Shown: piece after piece, positions 10,847 to 21,174 of the stretch | Layout of the letters: every line of letters starts with the position of its first letter | Position numbering within the stretch: the first letter of the stretch is position 1 | Origin: Neofusicoccum parvum | Lineage: Eukaryota; Ascomycota; Dothideomycetes; Botryosphaeriales; Botryosphaeriaceae | Length of the DNA: 64,000 nt | Assembly: GCA_020912385.1 (NCBI GenBank) | Contig: CP087211.1 | Span: 1,054,001 to 1,118,000, forward strand | Reading direction: 5' to 3' | Notes under the pieces: model-generated | What the model was told of the DNA's origin: nothing | What the model saw: the letters and a program-made list of their open reading frames with translations, nothing else | The model's database searches: none | Made by a program: the position numbers and the translations under genes

Positions 10847-11826
10847 GATGAAGGAGAATTTTCAGACTGAGAGATGGACTAAGGCTGAATTGGATTGTGA
10901 GACTTCACCTCGCGAAGACAAAGGGAGGGACTTACGCGTTGCTGCGAAAGCAAGCACAGCTTGGGCTCTTCAGCAGTCAAGTGTGGCAGGTTGCTATGTG
11001 TGCCTGTCGAGGCGCTGTTTACTTGGAATAGGCAGGCGTTGTACAGATGGAGAAGCGGTTCAAAGAGCAGGTGGGTGGATAGTACTGTCTGGGAACGCGG
11101 CAGTGGCTGCGCTGGACTTAAGGTGGGCGATAGGAGATAGCTTCATCCAGTCGGAAGAAGTGACCGGTCAGCGACGGCTCAAGGCGCAAGCTATCGGGGA
11201 CTTTGAGCTCAGATGCATGGACAACCGTGATGGCGCGCATGGGGCAGCGACGAACCGTCCGCACAAATCACTGAAGAAGAGCTCGTGAACAGTCGCTTGA
11301 TCATGGCAGCCCATGGCACTCGACTGCCCTCCATCTGCGCTGGGAAGCCACAGTGCGTCTTGTGCAGCCCGCGTGGCAGATGTGGCAGGAGGCGCAGGTG
11401 TGGAGGGAAGGCGCGGAGGCGGGGGAAGAGCGCTTACCCGGCGGCGCCACTCCGGCGAACGTCATGGCCCCGATCCTTCACCCGCATCCCTGCCCACACC
11501 CGCCATGCGCGGAAGCTGCGCGCCATCGGTGGGGGTGGATGATGTCTGCTTCTCCAGCCCGGGTGCAACCCGTTTCCCCGCATGGCCAGCTTCCGAAGAT
11601 CTGGGGAAGTCCGCGTCACGAGATTCCCACGTCGGGGATTGGCCGATGCAAATTGCTGGAAGAACTGCTCTGCTGGCGGATGAACCTCACCCGCCGCTCG
11701 AGCATCGTGAGTCGTACATAGCCACCGGCCCTCACCGCCCTGTTCCTGCCAAAGGCTCTTCGTCTCTCCGCTGTGGCATCTCTCCCGCATTCTCTCCGCT
11801 GTGGCATCTCCCGCATATTCTCCGTC
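10847..11826. promoter_or_regulatory. Divergent promoter region qutC/oxidoreductase
   Basis: About 980 bp between the start of qutC (left) and the oxidoreductase (right). Frames here are interrupted or antisense to nothing recognisable. Presumed to hold both promoters; no qa-type palindrome seen. Confidence 0.45.
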
Positions 11827-12930
11827 ATGGCCGCGCTTCCACCCGTCAAGATTGCCGTCATTGGCACTGGCTTGATCGGGCCCAGACACGCCAAAGCCGT
11901 CATCCAAGATCCCAATGCCACCCTCTCATGCATCGTCGATCCCAGCCCAGCAGCGCAGCAGGTAGCCGATGCCCTGCAAACGCCGCTCTACCCCTCCGTG
12001 CAGGCCATGCTCTCGTCCGCGGACAAGCCAGACGCTGCAATCGTGTGCACGCCCAACCACACCCACGTCGCCGTGTCGACCGAGCTGCTCGACGGCGGAA
12101 TCCACGTCCTCTGCGAGAAGCCGCTGTCCGTCGACATCGCCAGCGGCCAAGCCCTCGTCGACCACGCCGCCGCCCGCAACCTGCACCTCCTGACGGGCCA
12201 CCACCGCCGCTTCAACCCCTACGTCGCGGCCACCAAGCGCGTACTCAGCGCCGGGTCGCTCGGCCAGGTCACCGCCGTGTCCGGCCTCTGGACGCTGTAC
12301 AAGCCGCCGGCCTACTTCGACCCGCCGACCGCGTGGCGCCGCACCGACGCCGGCGGCGCCGTCCTGATCAACCTGATCCACGAGATCGACGTGCTGCACC
12401 ACCTGCTCGGCCCCGTCGCGCGCGTCGCCGCCTTCGAGGCCGTCAAGCGGCGCGGCCACGCCGCCGACGAGGGCGGCGCCATCCTGCTGCGCTTCGCCAG
12501 CGGCGTCGTCGGCACCTTCGTGCTGAGCGACGCCGTCGTCAGCCCCCACGCCTTCGAGCTCGGCACCGGCGAGAACCCGCTGTTCCCGCCCACCGGCCAG
12601 GACGTCTACCGCTTCTTCGGCACCGACGCCACGCTGAGCGTGCCCGACCTGAAGCGGTGGTCGTACGCGCCGCCCGCGGAGAAGTCGTGGCAGAGTGGGA
12701 TGACGCAGGAGAGCCTGGCCCTGGAGGACCTGCTGTCGGAGGAGGAGAGAACGAAGATCCCGTTTGAACTGCAGGTTGCTCACTTGGTGCGGGTGGTGAG
12801 AGGCGAGGAGAGTCCTGTCTGTAGCGGCGCCGAAGGAGTTGCGGCCGTCAAGGTAGCCGAGGCAGTGAAGAAAGCGTTGAAGGAGGGAGGCGTGGTGGAT
12901 CTTGATAGAGAGGGAAAGTCGAGTCTGTGA
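11827..12930 (+). CDS. Gfo/Idh/MocA-family NAD(P) oxidoreductase
   Basis: Intronless, 367 aa from the second in-frame methionine (MAALPPVK); an upstream ATG at 11773 would add 18 residues that look like 5' UTR. The N terminus is a Rossmann fold (IAVIGTGLIGPRHAKA). VLCEKPLS near residue 97 is the family's EKP motif with the catalytic lysine, GHHRRFNP follows, and GGAVLINLIHEIDVLHHL carries the conserved His of the C-terminal domain. These enzymes oxidise or reduce polyols, inositols, sugars or cyclic acids. Its place between qutC and qutD suggests a quinate-related substrate such as a stereoisomer of quinate or shikimate, but that is inference. It may correspond to the less-studied extra genes of Aspergillus qut clusters. 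Confidence 0.85.
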   Translation: MAALPPVKIAVIGTGLIGPRHAKAVIQDPNATLSCIVDPSPAAQQVADALQTPLYPSVQAMLSSADKPDAAIVCTPNHTHVAVSTELLDGGIHVLCEKPLSVDIASGQALVDHAAARNLHLLTGHHRRFNPYVAATKRVLSAGSLGQVTAVSGLWTLYKPPAYFDPPTAWRRTDAGGAVLINLIHEIDVLHHLLGPVARVAAFEAVKRRGHAADEGGAILLRFASGVVGTFVLSDAVVSPHAFELGTGENPLFPPTGQDVYRFFGTDATLSVPDLKRWSYAPPAEKSWQSGMTQESLALEDLLSEEERTKIPFELQVAHLVRVVRGEESPVCSGAEGVAAVKVAEAVKKALKEGGVVDLDREGKSSL

Positions 12931-13454
12931 AAAGGAGATGATTAGCTCCTTCACATAGGTGGGCGGTTTGTAGAGCGTTGCAACATGTTCCACACATGGG
13001 CAGTTGAAGCATTCGTCAGGACGCACGTGTGTAGCGAAAGTTATGCCAAAGCCGTCCGGATGGATGCTTCAACTGCCCAAGAAGGTACGCATGTGTTGCA
13101 ATACTTTCCAAGCCGACTTCGCACAGAACTACCAGGCACTCGTGTAGATCTGCTGCCAGATCATTTCAGATCTTTTGTCTGTCCTTAGAATAGACTTTGC
13201 CATTCGCATTTGGAAGTTGTTACAGAACGGATGTCTCACATTGTCAAAGCGCCCGATGTTGAACAATGTCATACATTGAAAGTGTTCGCCACCACAATAG
13301 TTGTGGCTGGCAGAGGTATCTCTTACGTGATAGCTGTTGGATCATAGTCCGCAGCATATACAGTCATAACCAAACAATTAAACAAGTCGTGCGTCCTTGA
13401 AGACGGATCTCCATCTCTTTCCTTCCTGCCTTCCAGCTCCGGCCATCGATTTCT
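12931..13454. other. Intergenic with inverted-repeat element
   Basis: Convergent 3' region between the oxidoreductase and qutD. Apart from the MITE-like element at 12978-13101, no gene recognised. Confidence 0.5.
12978..13101. mobile_element. MITE-like inverted-repeat element, copy 1
   Basis: A 124-bp imperfect palindrome. The left arm begins TTGCAACATG and continues to GGGCAGTTGAAGCATTCGTC; the right arm read on the minus strand begins TTGCAACACATG and continues to GGGCAGTTGAAGCATCCATC. The core GTTGAAGCATTC is shared with a second palindrome at 36903-36986. No coding capacity. A clear target-site duplication was not seen, so mobility is inferred from the paired inverted repeats and second copy. 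Confidence 0.55.
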
Positions 13455-15246
13455 TTACACATTGCTGTCCACCTTCTCAATGAACTCCTCCTTTGTCTTC
13501 TGCGTGGTGAGACCAGCGCCTTCGGCGTCATGCCTGAAAGCCTCCTCTTGCTCCTTCAGCTCCGCCAGGATGATCTTGTTGGCCTTGCCAGCCGGCTTGA
13601 TCTCGAACAGGCGGTCCATGGACTCGAGTGGGACACTCTTCGTCTCGGGGAGCAGGAAGTAGATGAAGATGATGGACACAATCATCATAGAGGCGAAGAA
13701 GAAGTACACGCCGTAGTCCATAGCAAGGAACATCTGAGGCGTGAAGCGGCTGATAATGAAGTTCCAGAACCAGTTATTGGCGGCAGCCGAGGCTTGACCA
13801 AGGGAGCGGGTGTTCGAGTCGAACATTTCACTGTTGACGACCCAAGGGGTGCCGTCTGAAAAAAAAAAAAATTAGTATCTCAAATCATCTTTAAAGGGAA
13901 TCAGGGAAGTGGCTTACTCCAAGAGGGGGTGTAAAAGGCAGTCCACAGATAGAAGAAAAACATGGCTGCAATGCCACCGCTGCTCAGGCTAGAGCCTGCA
14001 TTGGCAGAGGCTGAGGCGGAGCTGACGCCGGCAACCTTGATATAACCGCCAATGAACCACATGCAGAGCGAGCCTCCCAAGGCACCGATCATCAACATGA
14101 GGCGGCGGCCGACCTGTTCGACGAGGAAGAACAGCCAGACAAAGGTGATAACGGTCTTGACAACTCCAAAAATGCCCGTAGTCAAAAAGGAGGCATTGGT
14201 TCCGGTAACACCAATCGATTTAAACACCGTTGGAGAGTAGTAATTGATCGCGTTAATTCCAGATCCGTTCTGGAATCTTGCATGGCTGTCAGTAGATGTG
14301 CTGATGTTGTGGTGTTGAAAAAAAATAAAAAAAATAAAAAAAAGGGGTTGGGTGGTTGACTTACAGGAAGAGCATTCCGCCGAGGAAGAAGCGCCACTGG
14401 ACCTTGCGCGAGCGCCCGACAGCCTGGAACGGCTTCCAGAATCCGAGGCCGATAGTGGCGCGCTGCTCTTCGAGCGCTGCGTCGATGAAAGCAACCTCTT
14501 CGACGATGTAGAGGTCGTCGGCCGGCAAGTTTCGGATCCAGCACAGGTTGCGCATGGCCAGTTCGCGATGGCCCTTCTGGAACAGCCAGCGAGGAGACTC
14601 CTTGATCCAAAAAGCGCCGACCAACAGAAGACCGGCGGGGATCAGCTGGATGGCGAAGGGGATGAGCCATTGGGTGTGGCTCGGCGCCATGGTCTCGTCG
14701 AGGCCATAGTTGATCCAGAAACCAACAAGACCACCGATCTGCCAGCCGGCCTCGTAGATACCGACAAGGCGACCACGGACGGCGGGCGGGGCGAGCTCGG
14801 AGATGTAGATGGGAGTCATGTTGGAGGCGCCGCCGACGCCGATGCCGGCAAGCACACGGCCACCGATGATCAGACCGAGGCCACGGTCGCCGTTTGCGCC
14901 CAGCATCAGGCCAGCGCCGAGAATAAAGATGACGGAGAACAGCTGGAGCGAGATGCGACGGCCCCAGAAGTAGCTGCTGACGTAGGCGAAGAGCGAGCCG
15001 AAAAAACGCGCCGGCCTGGTAGACGGACACGATGTTGGCCTTGACCAGCGCCAGATGCGAGGCGCTCATGGTGTCGAAGCTGAACTCATCCACAAACGAG
15101 GGCAGGGACAGGGTGGTGCCGATGAAGGCACTGTCGTAGCCAATGGTGCATGATGCGAACGAGGCGATGATGGCGCAGGCGTAGACGCGCCAGTTGTAGA
15201 CGGCCTTTGGCGTCGGCCGGTCCTCGACGAGCGCGAGGACACCCAT
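13455..15246 (-). CDS. qutD: Quinate permease (MFS sugar-transporter family), frame broken by one extra base
   Basis: Quinate importer of the plasma membrane, about 546 aa if the frame is repaired, close to known QutD/QA-Y (about 535). Exons are 15246-14365, 14276-13918 and 13855-13455, with GTAAGT and GTAAGC donors; the joins give FLFQNGSGINAINYYSP and FYTPSWNGTPWVVNSEMF, typical of this permease. It starts MGVLALVEDRPTPKAVYNWR. Sugar-porter signatures are present: GGRVLAGIGVGGASNM, GRLVGIYEAGWQIGG, ESPRWLF, QNGSGINAINYY and PETKSVPLE near the end. In exon 1 a run of six A (plus strand 15001-15006) should be five: the frame shifts exactly inside the conserved QAGAFFGSLFAY segment and the rest continues in the next frame. 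Sequencing error or a real null allele. Divergent from qutB. Confidence 0.88.
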
Positions 15247-16063
15247 GGTGGCGGAGAGCTGGCCTGGGGTGTGGGGAGGAGAGCGGCGACGGGGCGGGAG
15301 CAGAGGTGGCAGGCGGAAAGGAGGCCGACGGGGAAGAAAACTCTTCAACCGCTCTGGGCAATGCCAACGGGTCTCAAGAGGAGGAGGTGGAGGGCTGGAG
15401 GAGGACAGCGATGGAGCAGGGGAGTGACGGGGCGGAGATGGAGGACTATTTATCAGTGTCCCGGTGCGGAGGGCGCAGAGGGCACCGTCCGGCCAAGATG
15501 CATGGTGGAAGGCAGGGACGCGTCCCCGGATCTGGGGACTGACAGGCTCCCGGGGCGTTGGGTTGTGGGGAAGAGAAAACTTCCTCGGGGCTGATACGCA
15601 CTAGACAGGGCGAGTCGGGCCCGGGGCGCTCTGAGGCCTGCGTCGCCGCTCGCCACGACGAGTCCGGCCGGCATCGGCTGCCTAAGCAAATGCGCCGCTC
15701 CGCACTGGCTGGAATCTGCCGCTGGATGAATCTTTACGCATCAAGCCCGCCCGCCGCTCCCCAGCGCCACTGCCCGCCGCCCGCCAGCCCTAGGTGCTGC
15801 TCGGATTTGAAGTCCAGCGTCAGCCGAATTGCGTCGCGCGACAGCTTCCGACGGCCTGCGCGTCTCCCGCGTGTGGAGAAGCGCGTGTGCCGGCCTGCGA
15901 ACTTCTCCGGCTCTTCTCTCTTCCCATTTCTTTCTAGATTTCAACCCGCGCTGTCCTCGGGTTGCCGACACTGCACTGCACTGCTTCTGCAAAACCACAT
16001 CCTCGCATCTTGCACACATCGCATTGACATCTGCATCCGCATCTACGCTCGCATTCCGCCGCC
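15247..16063. promoter_or_regulatory. Divergent qutD-qutB promoter region
   Basis: About 815 bp separating permease and dehydrogenase starts; both are expected to answer to QutA. On the minus strand, about 210 bp before the qutD start, CTGATAAATAGTC could be a TATA-like or GATA-type site. No qa palindrome found. Confidence 0.45.
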
Positions 16064-17342
16064 ATGACTGTCACAATCCCCTCTCCCGACGTCGAGCGCC
16101 ATGGGTACCTGTTCGGCCACCCAATTGCCCACTCCATGTCTCCGCTGCTGCACCAGACTGTCTATGACGGCATTGGCTTGAACTGGTCACAATACCCCCT
16201 CGACTCCACGGACATGCTTGATTTCCTCGAGCGGATAAAAGATCCCAAGTTCTACGGTAGGCGAGCCATTTCAAGCCTGAAAACGCCATGTGCAGCATGG
16301 CCAGGAGGAGGCGCGCAGCTAACGTCTCCCAGGCGCCTCCGTGACCATGCCGCACAAGGTCGCCATCCTAAAACACCTGGACGACATCACCGAGGAGGGC
16401 CGCGAGGTCGGCGCCTGCAACACTCTCTTCATCCGCACCGATCCCGCCACCGGCAAGCGCATCTTCACCGGCACAAACACCGACGTCGTCGGCATCCGCG
16501 ACGCCTTCTACCAGAACATCTCCAACGCGGACCAGAGCTTCCACGGCCGCCCCGGTCTCGTGGTTGGCGGCGGCGGTGCCGCCCGCTCCGCCGTCTACGC
16601 GCTCCGCAAGTGGATGAAGGCCACCGCCATCTACATCGTGAACCGCGACGTGGCCGAGGTCGAGGCGGTCATCAGCGAGTGCCGCGCGCGCGGCTTCGGC
16701 GACGGCCTCATCCACGTCGAGACGGTCGAGCAGGCCCGGGCCCTGGAGGGTCCCGGCGCGGTGGTGGCGTGCGTGCCCAACTTCCCGCCGAAGACGGACA
16801 AGGAGGTCCAGGCGCGCGCGGTGCTGGAGGCGCTGCTGAACAAGGAGCACAAGGGCGCGTTGCTCGAGATGTGCTACCACCCGTCTCCCTGGACCGAGAT
16901 CGCCGAGGTTGCCGAGAAGGCCGGCTGGGAGGTCATCCTGGGGACCGAGGCGATGATTTACCAGGGCTTGGAGCAGGTACGTGACAACCATTTCCTTCAT
17001 CTCTTCCCTCTCAACCGCCTCCCGGTGTGTTTGAAGATGGAGGTGCGTTCCCGACAGAGAACTCCTTATCTCCGAATATCTCCTCCACATCTGACGTCCC
17101 CGGATTTGCACTTTTCCCCCCAGACGCCACACGCGGCTGACCACCCCCTTTCTGCACAGGATAAGTACTGGACCGGCAAGGATGTGTCCGAGCTGCCGGT
17201 GGAGAAGGTCAAGGCGGTTATCGCCGCCAAGCTGGCCGAGGCGAACAAGTCGGCGAACGGGCAGCCGACCAATGGCCAGCCCAACGGCACCAATGGCCAC
17301 GCCCACTCAAACGGCACCAACGGGGCCAATGGTACCCACTAA
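16064..17342 (+). CDS. qutB: Quinate/shikimate 5-dehydrogenase
   Basis: Oxidises quinate to 3-dehydroquinate, or shikimate to dehydroshikimate, with NAD(P); first enzyme of the pathway. Exons 16064-16256, 16333-16976 and 17160-17342 give about 339 aa. The first join yields [20 protein letters not shown], containing the catalytic lysine of the shikimate dehydrogenase N-domain (TMPHK), and [14 protein letters not shown] lies near the start. The NAD-binding loop is [15 protein letters not shown]. The second intron is long for this locus (183 nt) and is open in frame, so an alternative reading through it cannot be excluded; the spliced join gives GLEQDKYWTG. The C terminus is an Asn/Gly/Thr-rich tail (about 30 residues) that looks disordered. 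Cytosolic by inference. Convergent with qutG. Confidence 0.92.
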
Positions 17343-17744
17343 GCAGACGAGGCGTTCGGAAGAGTGGAGATTCGTCGCGCTTTGGTGTTAGTGGATGCTG
17401 TGCGTAATCAAGGTTGTCCAGCCAGGGGCGCCGAAGGGGCATAGCAGACGCCGGCCGAGACCAGCCTGGTCATTAGGCCCGGCGGTATTGGCTGCACGTG
17501 TGGAGCACTGGGATGCATCAGCCCCGTCACCGCCGCGGCTGAGTTGCCTTGTGACGCCGATGCTGATAGGGGGAGCGGCGCTCATTGTACACTTCATTTG
17601 CAAAGAGGCAGCCTGAGAGACATGGCTTCGTGAGAGGCAGCATAACGGCCAAGATCTCTTAATACGATAGATAGAGCACATATGGGTAGAGTTTCTACAG
17701 TTTTCCTGCACTGAATTGCCGATGCCGTGCATGCGAGCGCCTCA
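17343..17744. other. Convergent 3' region qutB/qutG
   Basis: About 400 bp between convergent genes; only 3' UTR sequence expected. Nothing recognised. Confidence 0.5.
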
Positions 17745-19627
17745 TCACGCACCAGGCCTGGTGTAGTCCAGGTGCCGCACCCTCCGCCAAACCTCCCTGA
17801 CGGTGCGCTCCTGACCCTCTCTACCGCTCTCGCCGCTCTCGGACGGTCCGGCCGGACTAAGAAAACCCAACGTGTCAGCAAGATGGAGCTCCAGCAGTCT
17901 TCCGGGGGTGGCGGATGGCTGTCCGAGCAGGAATGGAGCACGTGGCTCGCCCAAGCTGCCCAGGCCGGGCGCCCAGCGGGGGAGAGAGAACAAGGCAGTC
18001 CGTAACGGATAAACCTTTACACTCCGCGCGTCGTGGCCGGCACGCACCACCGCCATCCCCGCCTCCACCCAAGCCCTCCATCTCCACAGCACAAGGAAAC
18101 GCCACGAAAGCACCGGAAGCAGTCTTTGGATATGTTGGGAGGAACGAGTGGAACTTACCGGATTGCGAGGTAGAGCCTGGATCCGAGCCTGACGTCCTGG
18201 ATGGCCGCGGTGTCGGGGTTCTCGGGCGGGTTGGCGGTGGTGACCAGTCCGCCGGCTTCGAGCAGGATGCAGATGCCGGCTGCGACGTCCCATTCCCAAC
18301 ATCCGCCCTCCCACCAGATGTCGAAAGAGCCCATGGCTGTGTAGGCGAGGTCGAGGGTGGCGCTGTGCAGGTGAGGTGTCAGTCACTTTCCCTCATCATC
18401 TCCTATGTCGCTTCCTCTCCCTCGTTTCAGTATCTTTCTCCTTTTGCGTTGTCGGACATGTCTCAACAAGATGCGGATTCTGTTGTCGCATGCTGGCTGA
18501 GAGCAGTGGCCCCACGACGAGAAAGATCAGGAAAACGATGGTTTTCGCAGATCAGGAGTGAAGACGTGGAAAACACTCACCTTCCTAGACTCCTAACGCC
18601 ATGAACCATTCCACCCTTTCCACCCCTTCCTCCGACCTCGGCTGCCATGTTCACGAAGCTTTCTATCTTCTTGTGCATGTTGCCCTCGGGCTTGTCGCGT
18701 CTGTCCTTGCCCCACTCGCAGCTAAACACACAGCCCGAGGGTGCCTTTGCGGGCATGGGTGCGATGGGGTTGCGGATGAGCGGGAGCTGCTGGGTCTCGT
18801 TGAGCCAGGCGCCACGGCCGCGGCAGGCAGTGAAAAGCTGGTTGAGGAAAGGGGCGTAGATGACGCCGATGGTCGGGACATTGTTGTGGATGAAGCCGAT
18901 GGAGACGCAGAACATGGGGAAGAGGTGGATGTAGTTCACGGTGCCTGTAGGGCGGGATTGGTGAGTTGGCCCGACGTATGACGGGCGAGAACTTACCATC
19001 GAGCGGATCCACGATCCACGTCGGTTCTTCATTGACGAGGTAGTCCTTCGAGGCGCCCTTGGAATATGTTTCCTCTCCGATGAATCTGGCTGCGGTGTAA
19101 GTGAACAGAACGAAGTGGATGCTGAAGTAATACTGACTTGTGGGTAGGAAATTTCTTGTTGATGCTCTCTTTGACAAAGGCTTCCACATCTGTACCGATG
19201 GCTTAGCACGTGTGCAAGGTAAGATTCTCAGTGATGCTATCTGGTGCAGGGGAGGCAAAAACAAGCCATTGGAGGCGGCAGCTGCCCTCAGACAATCGCC
19301 GGGTAGGTCGGGCAGAAGCGCAGACGGACCAATGAACAACCGGCCAATTTGCAGTGAAACCGTCCGCCAAACACGGACAAAGCTCCACGTGCTATACCCG
19401 GCTCGCTAGAAGGCTTGGCCGCGACCGGCAGAAGTATTCTTACCTTCGTCTGTTTGGGTAACCAGATCGACAGCGTTCATCTTCTCGACGTGGGCTGCCT
19501 CTTCCTGCTTCCCGCCGCTGCACCTGAGCATGGCGGCATCCAGCAGCATCTTGCCGGCATCTTTGCCGAGCTGGATGGCGAAGGCGTAGATGCCATCCAG
19601 CTCGCTTGCACTGAGTTCGGCAGGCAT
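17745..19627 (-). CDS. qutG: Inositol-monophosphatase-family protein QutG/QA-X
   Basis: About 334 aa in six exons: 19627-19444, 19189-19138, 19085-18997, 18944-18581, 18362-18159 and 17856-17745. Joins preserve frame and restore family motifs: FPTHKFIGEETYSKG (metal-binding Glu), WIVDPLDGTVNYIHLFP (metal-binding DPLDG motif) and WEGGCWEWDVAAGICIL (second metal Asp). All magnesium ligands of the family therefore seem present. QutG is a standard member of quinate clusters in Aspergillus and Neurospora (qa-x), but its exact substrate is not established; a phosphatase acting on a small phospho-ester is the safe statement. A 7-bp minisatellite lies just upstream of the start codon. Divergent from qutE. 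Confidence 0.92.
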
Positions 19628-20307
19628 GATGGCAGGAGTTCACTGTGGGCAGATGCAGAGGGCAGAGGGCAGAGGGCAGAGGGCAGAGGGCAGAGGGCAG
19701 AGGGCAGAGAGCAGAGGGCAGAGGGCAGAGGGCAGATGGCAGGCGGCAGGCGGCAGAGGGGTGGTGGTGGAGGATGACACAGGCAGCCGCAGTTATCGGC
19801 GAGCCAAGGGGACGGACGACGTCTCTGCCAAAGTCCCCGGGGCCGATGCTCGTAGGCCGCAGAAAGCCGCGCTGTTCTCTCTTCCGCCCTTCTCCCGCCC
19901 TTCTCCTGCCCTGGCTGTGCTAAGCCTTCACCCGCATCCGGCCTGCGTCCCGTTTCGCGGCTGCGAGCTTCTCTGTGCGCGTCCGGAGCCCAGCAGGCCT
20001 GGTTTCTGTCCTGTTCCACCCAGCGTCTCTTATTTGGCGGCCTGCCCTGGGAATTGAGTGTTCGTTGAGCCGAGGATGCGGATCTGCGGCGGGGAAGAGG
20101 ATTTAGCCGCCCGTTTCCGCTGCCACCGCACAGGCAGAGCTTCTCGGCGGGGCATTCACCGAGAGCTACGGCTGCTGAAGCTTTGGGACAGCTGCGGCCG
20201 CCTTTAACAAGCAGCCTCTTCGGATGCACCGCTCGGCCATCGCACCCAACGCCCACAGGCCGCCCGCAGATTCTCCATCCGCAGTCGACCAGCAGCCAGC
20301 AGCCACC
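19628..20307. promoter_or_regulatory. Divergent qutG-qutE promoter region
   Basis: About 680 bp carrying both promoters, with a minisatellite at 19655-19759 on the qutG side. GC-rich elsewhere. No qa palindrome found. Confidence 0.5.
19655..19759. repeat. 7-bp minisatellite (GCAGAGG)n
   Basis: Fifteen tandem 7-bp units; most are exactly GCAGAGG, with variants GCAGAGA (19704), GCAGATG (19732) and GCAGGCG (19739, 19746). It starts 28 bp upstream of the qutG start codon, so it lies in its 5' UTR or core promoter. Confidence 0.97.
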
Positions 20308-20754
20308 ATGGCCAAGCGCATCCTCCTCATCAACGGCGTCAACCTCAACCTGCTGGGCACCCGCGAGCCGGCCATCTACGGGTCGACAACACTGCCCATG
20401 GTGGTCGACCAGGCCAAGCAGCAGACGGCGGCGCTGGGCATCGAGCTGGAGGACTACCAGTCGAACTGGGAGGGCGCCATCGTCGACCGCATCCACGAGG
20501 CGCGCGGCAACATCGACGCCATCGTCATCAACCCCGGCGCCTTCACGCACACCAGCGTGGCCCTGCGCGACGCGCTGCTGGGCGTCGACATCCCCTTCGT
20601 CGAGGTGCACATCACCAACATCCACAAGCGCGAGGCCTTCCGCCACCACAGCTACCTGAGCGACAAGGCCGAGGCCGTCATCTGCGGCCTGGGCACGTAC
20701 GGCTACACCGCCGCCATTGACTTCGCGGCCAAGCACCTGAAGGCGCGGAACTAG
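20308..20754 (+). CDS. qutE: Catabolic 3-dehydroquinate dehydratase, type II
   Basis: Converts 3-dehydroquinate to 3-dehydroshikimate. Intronless, 148 aa, the usual size of type II dehydroquinases (about 150 aa, dodecamers). Motifs: [17 protein letters not shown] at residues 5-21 (catalytic Arg region), the active-site Tyr in [21 protein letters not shown] and [18 protein letters not shown] with the catalytic His. The start MAKRIL follows a CACC context; an upstream in-frame ATG at 20224 adds 28 residues without family similarity. It is the catabolic enzyme, distinct from the type I domain in AROM. Confidence 0.95.
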   Translation: MAKRILLINGVNLNLLGTREPAIYGSTTLPMVVDQAKQQTAALGIELEDYQSNWEGAIVDRIHEARGNIDAIVINPGAFTHTSVALRDALLGVDIPFVEVHITNIHKREAFRHHSYLSDKAEAVICGLGTYGYTAAIDFAAKHLKARN

Positions 20755-21174
20755 GCGCAGGCGCGGCGCGGCCGGGAAGTGGAGGCGGATCTGGCGAAGA
20801 GCGAAGAGAGAACAGGAAGAGCGGCGGACGGAACACTTCCGGCGGGGCGGCAGGTGGGGTAATCCTCATCCGCTCTGGAGACGCACGTCGCCGCACCGCC
20901 GCCGCCGCTGCATTCATCAGCAATTGGTCATGGTCGCGCTCGGAAACAGCCCAATGGCGCTGCTGCTCGACCTCCCGACCGCCAGCGCCGACGCCCTCAA
21001 TGCGGGGCCTGTCGATCGCGGGGTCAAGCGGCGCCTGTAGGAGCAAGCTTATTAGTACGCAACGCAAGCCACTGCCACTGCCACTGCCACCACCACTACC
21101 ACCATCGTCGTCCTGTGTCCCTGTGCCGCGCCCTCTGCTCCTGCTGCTGCTGTTCCCCTCACTCTGCCCGCGCC
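20755..21174. other. Intergenic qutE/dioxygenase
   Basis: About 420 bp between two genes on the same strand; GC-rich, with a short CCACTG/CCACCA-like triplet-rich tract at 21068-21105 just before the dioxygenase. Promoter of the dioxygenase by position. Confidence 0.5.

Noticed and set aside
11313..12767. 484-codon frame overlapping the oxidoreductase, and a 366-codon antisense frame
   Set aside because: Arg/Pro-rich or Gly/Val-rich shadow translations of the high-GC oxidoreductase gene, which itself carries full family motifs.
18002..18020. GGATAAACCTTTAC as a QutA (qa-type) binding site
   Set aside because: Only the left half fits the palindrome and it lies inside a qutG intron, not in a promoter.
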